DNA from: an uncultured Oscillospiraceae bacterium
GTDB lineage: Bacteria; Bacillota; Clostridia; Oscillospirales; Ruminococcaceae
Reading direction: 5' to 3'
Length of the DNA: 64,000 bases
Assembly: GCA_934462925.1 (NCBI GenBank)
Contig: CAKSIT010000009.1
Location: forward strand, 71,364-135,363
The position numbers and the translations under genes are program-made. Every line of letters begins with the position of its first letter. The first letter of the stretch is position 1. Positions 51,493 through 61,400 of the stretch are shown here, one piece after another. The notes beneath the pieces were generated by a model, which worked only from the letters and a program-made list of their open reading frames with translations, searched no databases and was not told the DNA's origin.

Positions 51493-52710
51493 GTGGATAT
51501 ACTTTTGTACTTCCTGCTGCGCAGATGGTTCTGCGAGGTGCGCGTTGAAGCGGACCTGCTGTACCTGCGCAAGGGGCTTTTCCTGCGCCGCGAGAGCTTT
51601 ATAGAGCCGTCTTGCGTGCTGTGCGCGGACATTGAAGCCACGCCCGTCATGCGGCTTATAGGCGCGCGCAGGGTAACGCTCACCACCCTTTCGGGGCGGT
51701 ACGAGTTTTTTCTCGCGCGCCGTGAAGCGCCCGCGTTTTCGGGCGGGTACGTGCTGCGCCCGCGCGCTCTTTCCGTGCTGTACGGCGCTTTTATCGACAC
51801 CCGCGCGCTCGGCGGCGCGGTAACGTTCGCCTACGCCCTGCGGCGCGTGGGCAGGTTCTTTGGCAGCGAGTATATAAACGGCGTTCTTGCGGCGATTTCC
51901 GACACCGCAGGGGAGCTTTCCCGCGTGCTTGCGTTTCTGCACGTCGCCGTGCCGCGCTTTACCGCCGCTGCGGCGGTGTTTACGGCTTTCGCGTGGGTAA
52001 GCGCGTTCGCCGTAAGGATAGTAAGGCTCTCGCGCTTTCGCGTGAGAAAGTGCGGCGGGCGCGTGATAATCGCCCACGGCGTTATTTCATTATATGAGCG
52101 CGTTATTCCGCTCAATGCGCCCTGCGTGTTCAGCTCGTGCGACACCGTTACAACGCTGCTTTTCGGCGCGTCGCCCGTGTATTTCGCAGGGGGAATGGCG
52201 TTTCCGCCGATAAAACGCAGCCGCCTTAACGCGCTTGCGCGCTGCGTGTTCGGCTTAACCCTGCCCAAAGAGCCGCTGCGCCCGCCGAAGCGCGCCGTGT
52301 TCGGCTACGCCGCCGTGCCGCTGTGGTGGACTGCGGGGCTTGCCGCAGCCGCCGTTTTCTCCGCCATAATAACGCCGCGCCTGCCGCTAGACGCCGCTTT
52401 GATGCGCTCGCTGCTGTGGTGCGCGGCGGCGGGGAGCGCGTGGCTTACCCTCGCGTACGCACTTTACGCAAAGCGCGCGGAACTTTCCCTTGAAAGCCCC
52501 TGCGCCGTTATTTCCTCGCGCAGGCACGCGCGGCTTTATACCGCGTTTTTCCGCAGCAGCGCCGCGGTAAGCCGCGAGGTCTTGCAAAACCCGTTCTCAC
52601 GCCGCGGCGGACTGTGCGACGTTACGGTGTACGCGCGCGGCTCGCGCAGAATGCGCTTCAGGCTTGCCGAGCGGGCGCAAATCCGCCCGTTCAGCGGCTT
52701 CTGTCGATGA
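51493..52710 (+). CDS. PH-domain (YdbT-like) membrane protein
   Basis: 405 residues. Two or three bacterial PH (bPH2) modules: residues about 15-75 (RKGLFLRRESF), about 180-235 (HGVISLYERVIPL) and a C-terminal module from about 325 on. Membrane helices lie near 150-175 and 275-325. Similar YdbT proteins of Bacillus affect membrane or bacteriocin tolerance. GTG start with AAGGAG. It overlaps the convergent decarboxylase gene by 20 bases. Confidence 0.7.
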   Translation: MDILLYFLLRRWFCEVRVEADLLYLRKGLFLRRESFIEPSCVLCADIEATPVMRLIGARRVTLTTLSGRYEFFLARREAPAFSGGYVLRPRALSVLYGAFIDTRALGGAVTFAYALRRVGRFFGSEYINGVLAAISDTAGELSRVLAFLHVAVPRFTAAAAVFTAFAWVSAFAVRIVRLSRFRVRKCGGRVIIAHGVISLYERVIPLNAPCVFSSCDTVTTLLFGASPVYFAGGMAFPPIKRSRLNALARCVFGLTLPKEPLRPPKRAVFGYAAVPLWWTAGLAAAAVFSAIITPRLPLDAALMRSLLWCAAAGSAWLTLAYALYAKRAELSLESPCAVISSRRHARLYTAFFRSSAAVSREVLQNPFSRRGGLCDVTVYARGSRRMRFRLAERAQIRPFSGFCR

Positions 52711-53980
52711 TTGCAATCTGCTTTACGCCGTAAAGCCGCAGCGCGTCCACTACATTGTGGTCTATTATCTCGCCGGGCATTACAAGCGGCACGCACGGCG
52801 GGCAGGGCGCGAACAGTCCCGCGCATACCTCGCCGCCCGCAAGCTCGAGCGGAACGGTCCTTTGCGGTCTGAAAAGCGCCTCTCGCATAGATATGGAAGC
52901 CGTGGGCTTTATAACGGGGTACTCAATGCGCGGGAGCGGGGCTTTCTGCGGCACGAAAAGCACCGCAAGCTCCGCGCGCTCGCAGTCCTTAAGCGTGGTC
53001 GCCGATGAAAACAGCAGCACAACGCGGTTCTCGTCCGCAAGCTCGCACTCAACGCCGCTTGCGCGCAGGCTGCGCGCGTAATCAAAGCCCGAGTGGCCGC
53101 TGTCGCGCGCGTTTATCGTAACGCGCAGATGGTCGCTCTTTTCAAGCGGCACGCCGCGCTCCGTAAGCCGCTGCTTTAGCGCCTTTACATACTCGCACGC
53201 GCGCGTAACGCCCTGCACGTCCGCGGCAAGCAGCCCGTTAAAGCGGTCAAGGCTCTCCAGTATAAGGTAGGAGGGGCTTGACGAGCCGAAAAGCGACATC
53301 ATTTCCTTTGCGCGCTCGTGCGGCTCTCCCGCCGCAAAATGCAGGTACGCGCCCCCCGTAAGCACGGGCAGGGTCTTGTGCGCGCTCTCCGCGCTCATCA
53401 GCGGGAAGCCAAGCTCCATCGGGTGGAGATACTCCGCGCCGAGTTTGCGCTTGTCTACAAACTTAAGGTAAGCGCCGTGCGCGTTGTCGATAAGCAGCGG
53501 GATATTAGGGCGCACATAACGCCACGTGCCGCCGTAATAGTCGATATTCGTCATAAAAACGGCGTCCGCGCCGCGCAGCGAGTCTGCGTCAAGCACAACG
53601 TTCGCCCTTAAGTATTCCTGCGGGTAAAGCCACTTTATCTCAATGTCGAGAAGCGCCGCAGCCGCAGCAAGGCTCTTGTGCGAGTAGCGCCCCGCGGCTA
53701 TCGTCTTAACGCCGCGCGCCTTTAGCAGCGCAAGCGCCGCCTGTATCGCAAGCGTGCTGCCCGCGCACGAGTAGCAGGTCTTTTCCGCGCCGAATATCCT
53801 CGCGGCAAGCGCCTCGCTCTGCGCGATAATGCCGCTGCCCGCGTCCGAATCAAAAAGGCTGTCCGCACCCTCTATCTCGGTGATGTCGTGCGGGAACTCG
53901 CCGTTGTGACCCGGCATATGCAGGCGCAGCCTGTTGTCCTTGGTGTACTTTTCGAGAAAATCACAAATAGGTGTGTTCAT
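52691..53980 (-). CDS. Orn/Lys/Arg decarboxylase-like PLP enzyme
   Basis: 429 residues, fold type I. PLP site: DNAHGAY (165-171) and the lysine in SAHKTLP (Lys 202); HMPGHNG near the start is typical of the family. Shorter than classical inducible decarboxylases (no wing domain), like the clostridial arginine decarboxylase SpeA type. Likely role in polyamine synthesis; substrate not certain. GGAAAG before the ATG. Confidence 0.85.
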   Translation of the reverse strand: MNTPICDFLEKYTKDNRLRLHMPGHNGEFPHDITEIEGADSLFDSDAGSGIIAQSEALAARIFGAEKTCYSCAGSTLAIQAALALLKARGVKTIAAGRYSHKSLAAAAALLDIEIKWLYPQEYLRANVVLDADSLRGADAVFMTNIDYYGGTWRYVRPNIPLLIDNAHGAYLKFVDKRKLGAEYLHPMELGFPLMSAESAHKTLPVLTGGAYLHFAAGEPHERAKEMMSLFGSSSPSYLILESLDRFNGLLAADVQGVTRACEYVKALKQRLTERGVPLEKSDHLRVTINARDSGHSGFDYARSLRASGVECELADENRVVLLFSSATTLKDCERAELAVLFVPQKAPLPRIEYPVIKPTASISMREALFRPQRTVPLELAGGEVCAGLFAPCPPCVPLVMPGEIIDHNVVDALRLYGVKQIAIIDRSR

Positions 53981-54007
53981 AGCTTTTCTTTCCTTTTTTA
54001 AGTGAAA

Positions 54008-55363
54008 TCAGCCCTCTGCGCTTTCTTCTCCCAGCATAAGCGCGTTTCTGTCAATAACGTAGCCGTATTCGCTGCGAAGCTGCTTCAGTTCGTCAACGAG
54101 CTTTTGGGATTTGTAGTAATCCGTAAGGTAGCTTACAAGTCCGTCTACGGTGTTCCGGTACTCCTCGTCGGATACCGTGGCAGGCTCGATATACTTGATT
54201 ATATGGTAGCCGTAATCCGTTGAGCATACCGCCGTGCCGCCTACCTCCTCAATGCCGAGCGCGCACTCCGCAAAGCCGTCCATGTAGCGCCCCGTGTCGG
54301 GTACTACAAGGTAGCTTATCGTAAGGTCGCTGTCGCCGCTGTACTCCTGCATAAGCGTCTCGAAGTCCTCGCCCGCGTCAACGCGCGCGTTCACCTCGGC
54401 AAGCTTTTCGTCAAGCTCCGCGAGCTTTTCTGCGCGCAGCTTGTCGGCTTCGTCGTCCTTGCCGTCGTTTCGCAGGTTGTATATGTCCTCGGTATCGAGC
54501 GAATCCAGCTTAAGCAGTATATGCTTGACATAACGCGCGCCCTCGGGCAGGTAAATGCTCTTGTAGCTGTCCGCGTCGTAGGAGGCGGGGTCGCTCTCGT
54601 AATCCGCCTTTGCCTGCTCCGCCATGCGCTTTGCGGCGTCCTCAGCCTCGCTGCGCTCGCAGGTAACGCCCTCGCCCACCTTTTCGGTAAGCTTCTCCTT
54701 TATCACGGTAGAGCGCTGCCAGCCGTAAAAGTCGTCGTCGGTAAGCCCGCAGTTGTCCATAAGCTGCTGAAAGCCCTCCTCGGCCTGCTTTTGCAGCTCC
54801 TCGTCCGTGACTTCGCTGCCGAGCGGCTGCGCCGCTTCAAGCTGCTCCTTTATCGCGTCTATAAGCTGCTTTTTCCCCGCGTCTGCGTCCGCTTGTATCC
54901 GCGCCAGCTCCTCGTCCGTAAAGCCCTCGGGGTAAAGCCGCTCGAACATACGCTCCATAAGCTTGTCGTTGATAAGGTAATTTGCAATGTACTCCCTGCG
55001 CGATGTAAGCGGCTCGGAATACGCGGGGTCGGTATCAACGCTCAGCCCGCAGCTTGCAAGGTAGTACTTGTACTCCTTCAAAAAGTCCCCGAACGTGATG
55101 TCCATCTCCGCGCCGCCCTTTTCGCTGGAAATAATCACGGTATCCGCAGCAAGCTCGGACGTAAGCACGCTTGCGGCGCTGTCGGTGTCGCCGCTCTGGG
55201 CGGTCTGCGCCTGCTCGGTTTCCTTTGTATCTGCGGTTTCGTTTGCGTCAGCCGTTTCCTGCGCGGTCTGCTGCGTGTCCTGCACGCTGTCCGCGCTGTT
55301 ATCCTTGCAGCCTGCCATGCAAAGCACTGCGCAAAGCACGGCAAGCGCCATAAATTTCTTCAT
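54008..55363 (-). CDS. PrsA-like peptidyl-prolyl isomerase lipoprotein
   Basis: 451 residues. Lipoprotein signal with lipobox CMAGC (Cys 19), acidic Gln/Thr-rich linker, SurA/PrsA-like chaperone helices, and a parvulin-type region (about 285-400, with VKHILLKLD and DYGYHIIKYIE). Helps fold exported proteins outside the membrane. Paralogue of the next gene upstream, 13 bases away. Confidence 0.85.
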   Translation of the reverse strand: MKKFMALAVLCAVLCMAGCKDNSADSVQDTQQTAQETADANETADTKETEQAQTAQSGDTDSAASVLTSELAADTVIISSEKGGAEMDITFGDFLKEYKYYLASCGLSVDTDPAYSEPLTSRREYIANYLINDKLMERMFERLYPEGFTDEELARIQADADAGKKQLIDAIKEQLEAAQPLGSEVTDEELQKQAEEGFQQLMDNCGLTDDDFYGWQRSTVIKEKLTEKVGEGVTCERSEAEDAAKRMAEQAKADYESDPASYDADSYKSIYLPEGARYVKHILLKLDSLDTEDIYNLRNDGKDDEADKLRAEKLAELDEKLAEVNARVDAGEDFETLMQEYSGDSDLTISYLVVPDTGRYMDGFAECALGIEEVGGTAVCSTDYGYHIIKYIEPATVSDEEYRNTVDGLVSYLTDYYKSQKLVDELKQLRSEYGYVIDRNALMLGEESAEG

Positions 55364-55376
55364 CTGTCGTCCTTTC

Positions 55377-56669
55377 TTAACCCGCCTGCTCCGTAGCGGC
55401 GCTTTCCGCGCTCTCTGCGGGCGCGTCTATCTTAAGCGCCTCGTAATCCGTTTCAAAGGCGTATTCCTGCTCCCATTGCTCAAGCATTGCGTTAAAGTAC
55501 TCGTTCTTGGCGTTGGAGTTGAGCGTTTCGTCAAAGTAGTCGATAAACTCGTTCTTCTGCTCGTCGGTTATTACCGCGTCAGACACATAGAGCATTATAT
55601 GCACGCCGTAGTCCGTAACGCAGGTGGTAACGTCCCCCACGTTTTCAAGCTCAAACGCCGCTTTCCGGAACTCCTCCATAAACGCAGTGCTGTTCGGCAG
55701 CAGCAGGTATCCGTCGGGATTGAGCGACGAGCCTGTAGCGTCGCCGCTGTAGACTGTGATAAGCTCGTCTATGTCCGCGCCGTTTTCCAGCATATTGAGG
55801 ATATCCTGCGTGTCCTGCGCCATTTCCTCGGCTTTCTGCGCGCGCATGGCGTCCGCGCCCTCGTCGTCGTTGCTTTCGCGCGCCGCGGTAAGCTCGTCCG
55901 TAAACGTATCGTCAAACTTCAGCAGAACGTGCTTTATCCTGCGCGCGCCCTCGGGCAGCCACACGCTGGAATACTTCCCCGACTCGTAAGTTGCGGGGTC
56001 GCTCTCGTAAAGCTCCTTTGTGCTTTGCACAAGCTTGTCGTACTCAGCTTCAGCCGTGCTGCGTTCTATGGTTATGTCCTTTACGGTTTCCTCAACCACC
56101 TTGTTGGTGACTGCCGCGCTCACCTGCCACATATAAAGGTCGTCGCGCGTAAGCCCGCAGTCGGAAAGATACGCGTCAAAGTCGGCGTTTCCGCGCTCCT
56201 CCTTTTCCTTGTCGGTCACGGTTTCGCCCTCGGCAAGCGTGCCGTAGTCGGCGTTGCTGCCGAAATACTCCACCTGCTCGGCTACCTGCGCGTCAAACTC
56301 CTCGTCAACTGCGGCGCGCTCCTCGTCGGTAAGCACGTCAAGCCCCAGCTCCTTGGCCTTGTCAAGTATTATCCGCTCGGAAATAAGGTAGTCTATTATC
56401 GTGCTGCGCTGCGACTTGCAGGTTTCCGCAACGCTCTCCTCGCTGTCGTCGGTAATGCCGCGCGACTTAAGGTAGTAAAGGTACTCGTGCTTGAACTCCC
56501 CGTAGGTAATGTCAAGCCCCGTTTTGCCCTGCGCCGTTTCGCCCGTCGCGTGCGCCACAATGGCGTCGTCCTTTATTTTCTTGTTAGTGCCTAGTTTCAC
56601 CGAGCAGCCGCACATTGACAGCGCGGCGGCGGCAGCCGTAATAAGGCACGCTATTTTTCTTAATTTCAT
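55377..56669 (-). CDS. PrsA-like peptidyl-prolyl isomerase lipoprotein, paralogue
   Basis: 430 residues. Signal peptide with a Cys-rich lipobox (SMCGC), chaperone helices and a parvulin-like segment with IKHVLLKFD and DYGVHIMLYVSD, the same plan as its neighbour. ATG 56669 is chosen because GAAAGGA lies just upstream. The two genes look like an old tandem duplication. Confidence 0.85.
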   Translation of the reverse strand: MKLRKIACLITAAAAALSMCGCSVKLGTNKKIKDDAIVAHATGETAQGKTGLDITYGEFKHEYLYYLKSRGITDDSEESVAETCKSQRSTIIDYLISERIILDKAKELGLDVLTDEERAAVDEEFDAQVAEQVEYFGSNADYGTLAEGETVTDKEKEERGNADFDAYLSDCGLTRDDLYMWQVSAAVTNKVVEETVKDITIERSTAEAEYDKLVQSTKELYESDPATYESGKYSSVWLPEGARRIKHVLLKFDDTFTDELTAARESNDDEGADAMRAQKAEEMAQDTQDILNMLENGADIDELITVYSGDATGSSLNPDGYLLLPNSTAFMEEFRKAAFELENVGDVTTCVTDYGVHIMLYVSDAVITDEQKNEFIDYFDETLNSNAKNEYFNAMLEQWEQEYAFETDYEALKIDAPAESAESAATEQAG

Positions 56670-56728
56670 GCCGTTTCCTTTCAATTGTATTATGTGTCAT
56701 GGCATACTATCTCATAGTACCCTATTGT

Positions 56729-56737
56729 ATTATACCA
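56729..56737 (-). promoter_or_regulatory. Extended -10 element for the PrsA-like genes
   Basis: TGGTATAAT on the minus strand (56737-56729). No good -35 is seen. Confidence 0.5.
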
Positions 56738-56819
56738 CATCAAGCGAAAAAAAGAAATACAGTTTTTTACTTGCAGCATGAAATATTTATGAAAAAGTGA
56801 TGTTTTTTTTCTTAAAATA

Positions 56820-56828
56820 TGCTATAAT
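56820..56828 (+). promoter_or_regulatory. Extended -10 element for the BMP lipoprotein gene
   Basis: TGCTATAAT at 56820-56828 with an upstream T-tract and a weak -35. Confidence 0.55.
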
Positions 56829-56960
56829 AGATTAGGCGGCGGCGCACAGGCTTTGTGCGAATCAGCCCGAGAATTTTTCAGGCATACTTTTTGCCTTTTT
56901 CTGCAGTTATTATGCAGATATTTACAGGATAAAACGCAAAGCTCACAGGAGGTCAGCAAA

Positions 56961-58139
56961 ATGGCATCATTATGGCTTAAAAGGATATCAGCGGCACTGG
57001 CTCTGTGCCTGACGCTCGGCGTGGCGGGCTGCAAGGGCGGCAGCACATCGGACGCGGAGACAGACGAAACAGGAACTGCGCAGACTTCGGAAACGACGGA
57101 GGAAAGCGAACCCTCCAAGGTCGGCTTCATCTTCAACTCCGATGTTGACAGCGGCTACACCGCGCAGCTTAACGACCAGCGGCTCAGGGCGGCGGAGCAT
57201 TCCGACATAATCACCTGCTACATAGACAACGTGTCGATAACGGACTTTGAGGGCGCTGTAAAGGCGCTGTCCGCGGAGGGGTGCGACTATATCGTGTCCG
57301 CAAGCCCCGTGTACGACAGCTCACTTACGAGCATCGCTTCAAAGTACATGAACATAAGCTTTATAGGCCTAGGCAGGGCTACAAACTCGTTCAACATCTA
57401 CGCGGCGACCGCGCAGCCCTATCAGGCGGCATACGCTGCGGGCATGACCGCCGCCTATAACTCCGAAAGCGAGAAGATAGGCATTGTGGCAGACCCCGAT
57501 ATGCTCTACGCTACGCCCGTTGTAAACGCCGCGGCTCTCGGTATGCAGCTTGTTTACAAGGACGCGGTAATGTCCACGGCGTTCGCCACAAAGGACAGCG
57601 AGGTTGAAGCCGCCGTAAACGCGCTTGTGGACGAGGGGTGCGACGTTATCATCTGCTACACCGAATCCGCGCGGACTGCGGACCGCTGCGAGGAGCTTGG
57701 CGTTAAGTACATAAGCTCGCTCGACTGCGCCGCGGACGCTTCCTCGCGCGAAAGCCTGCTCATGTACTTTACAACCACCTACGAAAACTTCCTGCTGTCG
57801 CAGTACAAGCAAATAGCGCTGCACACATGGGTGTCAGAGAGCTACACAGGCACTACCGCCAACGGCTGCGTTAATATCTCCGCAGTTCAGCCCGCCGCAA
57901 AGGACGGCACGCAGGACATCATAAGCGCGCTTTTGCCAAAGCTCAGCAACGGCAGCGCGTATATCTTCGAGGGGCAGCTTAAGGACACAAGCGGCACGGT
58001 GCGCTACATGAAAAATACCGCAATGACGTCAGAGGACATATACTCCATGACATGGTACGTGCAGGGCGTAACGGTGCTTGACAACTTCCGCCAGCCGATA
58101 ACCGACCTGCCGACGAACGATTTTGTGATAAAATATTGA
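56961..58139 (+). CDS. BMP-family ABC transporter substrate-binding lipoprotein
   Basis: 392 residues. Lipobox GVAGC (Cys 24), then a two-lobed binding protein of the BMP/PnrA family (VGFIFNSDVDSGYTAQLND near the start). Such proteins usually bring purine nucleosides to an ABC importer. No permease or ATPase gene is adjacent, which is odd. AGGAGG before the ATG. Confidence 0.88.
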   Translation: MASLWLKRISAALALCLTLGVAGCKGGSTSDAETDETGTAQTSETTEESEPSKVGFIFNSDVDSGYTAQLNDQRLRAAEHSDIITCYIDNVSITDFEGAVKALSAEGCDYIVSASPVYDSSLTSIASKYMNISFIGLGRATNSFNIYAATAQPYQAAYAAGMTAAYNSESEKIGIVADPDMLYATPVVNAAALGMQLVYKDAVMSTAFATKDSEVEAAVNALVDEGCDVIICYTESARTADRCEELGVKYISSLDCAADASSRESLLMYFTTTYENFLLSQYKQIALHTWVSESYTGTTANGCVNISAVQPAAKDGTQDIISALLPKLSNGSAYIFEGQLKDTSGTVRYMKNTAMTSEDIYSMTWYVQGVTVLDNFRQPITDLPTNDFVIKY

Positions 58140-58160
58140 CGCGACAAATCCGCATATAAA

Positions 58161-58190
58161 AAACAGGGACTGAATTTTCAGCCCCTGTTT
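58161..58190. terminator. Left copy of a duplicated terminator (30-bp direct repeat)
   Basis: Hairpin CAGGGACTGA/TCAGCCCCTG preceded by an A-tract. It is identical over 30 bases to 58381-58410. Confidence 0.8.
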
Positions 58191-58380
58191 CAGCTTGTCG
58201 AAAAAGTCTATTTTGCCCGCGTAAGCGGGCTTTAAAATAACCTTTTTTGCCTCGGGCTTCCCGAGGCAAAAAACTCTCCTATCCGCACAAGTGTGTACGC
58301 GACGCTGCGCTTACGCAACCGTGCGCGCAGCGCGGATGCCCCGTCGGAAAACCCCCGTATGGGGGTTTTTCGACGGTCAG
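58191..58380 (-). repeat. Structured dispersed repeat, copy 4 (inverted)
   Basis: 190 bp, long form, in reverse orientation to the other copies. Ends CAGCTTGTCGAAAAAG and TTTTTCGACGGTCAG. It is bounded exactly by perfect 30-bp direct repeats of a terminator. Confidence 0.88.
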
Positions 58381-58410
58381 AAACAGGGACTGAATTTTCA
58401 GCCCCTGTTT
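58381..58410. terminator. Right copy of a duplicated terminator (30-bp direct repeat)
   Basis: Same 30 bases as 58161-58190, followed by TTATT on the plus strand; it precedes the end of the convergent EAL gene. Confidence 0.8.
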
Positions 58411-58435
58411 TATTATGCGCGCGTTACGCACATTC

Positions 58436-61400
58436 TTACGCCTTTTTCTCAATAAGCTTTGTGAAATCTCCCGACGGCATGGGCCTGTAGTAGAAGAAGC
58501 CCTGTATCATATCGCAGCCGAGCGACTTTAAGAAATCCACCTGCACCTGCGTTTCAACGCCCTCGGAGACCGTTTCGAGGTTAAGGCTCTTTGCAAGCGT
58601 TATTACCGAAGAAATGACCTTTTTGTTCCTGTCGGTAAGGTCGTTTTTAAGGAAGAACCCACCGTCTATCTTAAGCGTGTCAAACGGCAGCAGCGTAATA
58701 AGGTTGAGCGACGAATAGCCCGAGCCGAAGTCGTCTATTGAAATGTGGAAGCCCGCGTTCTTAAGCTGCGTCATGGTGTCTACAAGCGTTTCCATGTTTT
58801 CGGTGAGCAGGCTCTCGGTTATCTCAAACTCTATCTTGTCGTGCGGTACGCCTATGCTGTCCACAAGCGTCGTAAGCTTTTCGGAAAAATGCTCGTCCTT
58901 TAGGTGGTGGCGGCTTACGTTGAGCGAAATCAGCGGAACTTCTATGCCGCTGCGCAGCCACCGCTTTATGTCCGCGACAGCCTGCCTGTATATCGCAAAG
59001 TCCATATCCGAAATAAAGCCGTTTTCCTCGAATATCGGCACGAACTTTGAAGGCGGGATTATCTCCCCGTCGCTCTTTATCCAGCGCACAAGCGCCTCTG
59101 CGCCCGTTATTTTGCCCGTTGCAAGGCATACCTTGGGCTGGTAGTAAACGTGGAACTCGTCGTTTTCAAGCGCTTCGACCATATGCGCTTCAATGTACTG
59201 GCGGCTCTGTATTTCCGCGCGCAGCTGCTTGTCGTACGCCGCAATAAGGTTGTCGTTGTAGTAGGACTTGTCCTTAACGGTTTTCTGCGCGGTTATAGCG
59301 CGGTCGAGCGCGCCCATTATGCCAACGCTCTCCGACGTCATTTCGTAAACGCCTGCAAGCAGATAAATCTGCCTGCAGCACTTTTCGTAAACCTGCTTTT
59401 GTATGCTTGCAAGCAGCTGGTTGAGCCTTACCTCAAGCTCCGAATGGCTCTTGCTGCGCAGCAGCAGTATAAACCGCGAACCCTCGGAACGGCACAGCAG
59501 CTCGCCCTTTACAACCGAGCGCTCCAGTATATCGGAAATAGCTATGAGTATAGCGTTGCCCGCCTCGTAGCCCGCGCTTTCGTTAAGCCTGCGGAAGCCC
59601 GCAACGTTAAGTACGGTGGTGCTGTAGCCGTGGCGGCAGTCGGAAACAAGCCGCATGGCCTCTGACGTAAACGTGTCGAGCGTCATTACGCCAGTAAGCA
59701 TATCATGCGTGTTTATCTTGCCAAGGCACGCGGTGATGTCCGCGCAGCAAATGCAGCAGTGCTTTTTGCCATCCGCAGCTTCGTCTATAAACGCCGTTCT
59801 GCTGAACCACCTGTGTTCCTCGGGTCTGAAGAATACGGACGTCGCCTGAAGCTTGCCCGCCTCCAGCTCCTTAAGCGGGCAGTCGTGACAGGGCGATTTC
59901 CTGCCGAAAAGCTTCTCGTAGCACACGTCGCCCGCCTTTAAGCCAAGGTGCGCCTGCGTGTTCTCGCCCGCGTAGTCCACAATGTAGCTGTGCGGGTCTA
60001 TGGTATAACCCTCGACGCGAAGAATGTCGAGCGCCGTCTTTTCGTAGCGCTGGCGCTCTACCGCAACAAGCTCGTCCTCGAAAACGGTGTAGAGCCTGTC
60101 CAGAACGTCGACAAGCATTACAAGCACGCGGCGGTTTTCGCCGTCAAGCTCCGCCCCGCCCGTGGACGTAACGGACAGATAGCCCTTAATGCCGCTGTTT
60201 GTTCTCACGGGGAACACAAGCGCGCTTTCCGCGCCGCCCGCCGTTTCAAACCCATGAGAGCTGCCATCCACAAGCAGCGGACCGTTAAGCTCGTACAGCC
60301 TGTGCAGCGCTTCGGCAACGCTGCCGTTAAAATCAACGCGCGGACACCTGCTGCCCGTTTTTTCACCGCAGGAATAAACAACCTCGCGGCGGAAGCCGTC
60401 CTCCTGCGCTATCATGAACACAATGCTCTGCGCGCCAATGCGGCTGCCCGCAAGGGTAAACGCGCGTCCCATAAAGTCGGGGGCGTGGGGTCTGTCCACA
60501 AGCGCGGACACGGCAAGCCCCAGTATCTCCGCGGTGTCGTCGGAGAACTTTGCCTCCTCGGGCTTGGACACGGGTCTTGGCACTCTCGCAAGCGCCGCCA
60601 TTGACGAGTTGTAAAGCGCGCTGCCGCCCGTGCTTCTCTTTGCGGAGAAAAGCGCGGTGCGCGCCTCCGCGTAAACCGTATCAAAGCGCTTGCCGCCCTT
60701 TATTATCGCAATACCCGAGCTTACGGATACCCTGCTGTACTCCTCGTTTACAGCGCGGTCCAGACCGTTTATCGTGTCGCAAATCTGCCGCGCCACGCCC
60801 TCGAGCGACGGAATGTCCGTAAATCTCACAAAAAAGCCGAACTCCTCGCTGTCCGTAAGCCCCACAATGCTCTCGTGGTAGCACGCGGATATGCCGTTGA
60901 GAAGCTTACCCACGGTTTTCATCACGTTGTGGCGGTTTTTCTCTGAAAGCTCCGACGTGCCGTGTACGCCGACAAGTATAAGCGCGGAGCTTTTGTAGAT
61001 ATCCTCGCCCGACGTCAGCCGTCCCACAAGTTCTCTGAACGCGTCGTAGCGGTACACGCCCGTGAGCGGGTCGTGGCGGTCGTCCGCTTTTATATCCGTG
61101 CCGCCCTTTTCCGCAGTAACGTCAAGCGTGCGCCCTATTACGCGCAGCGGTCTGCCGTCCTCGTCGAATACGGTCTTGCCCTCGTACCTGAACCACACCA
61201 TTTCGCAGCTGTCGTTAAGCACGCGCACGTCGCAGTTCATCTCTCTGTCGCCGCGCTCGAGCGCGTCGCAGAACTTGTTGAACACGGGCAGGTCCTCAAC
61301 GTTTACAGTACCCCAGCTTATGACCGTGGTGCGAAAGCGAATTATAGGGTCGAGATTCTTCTCGTACCGCCCGTGAAGCTTTTTGTACTGGTACATGATA

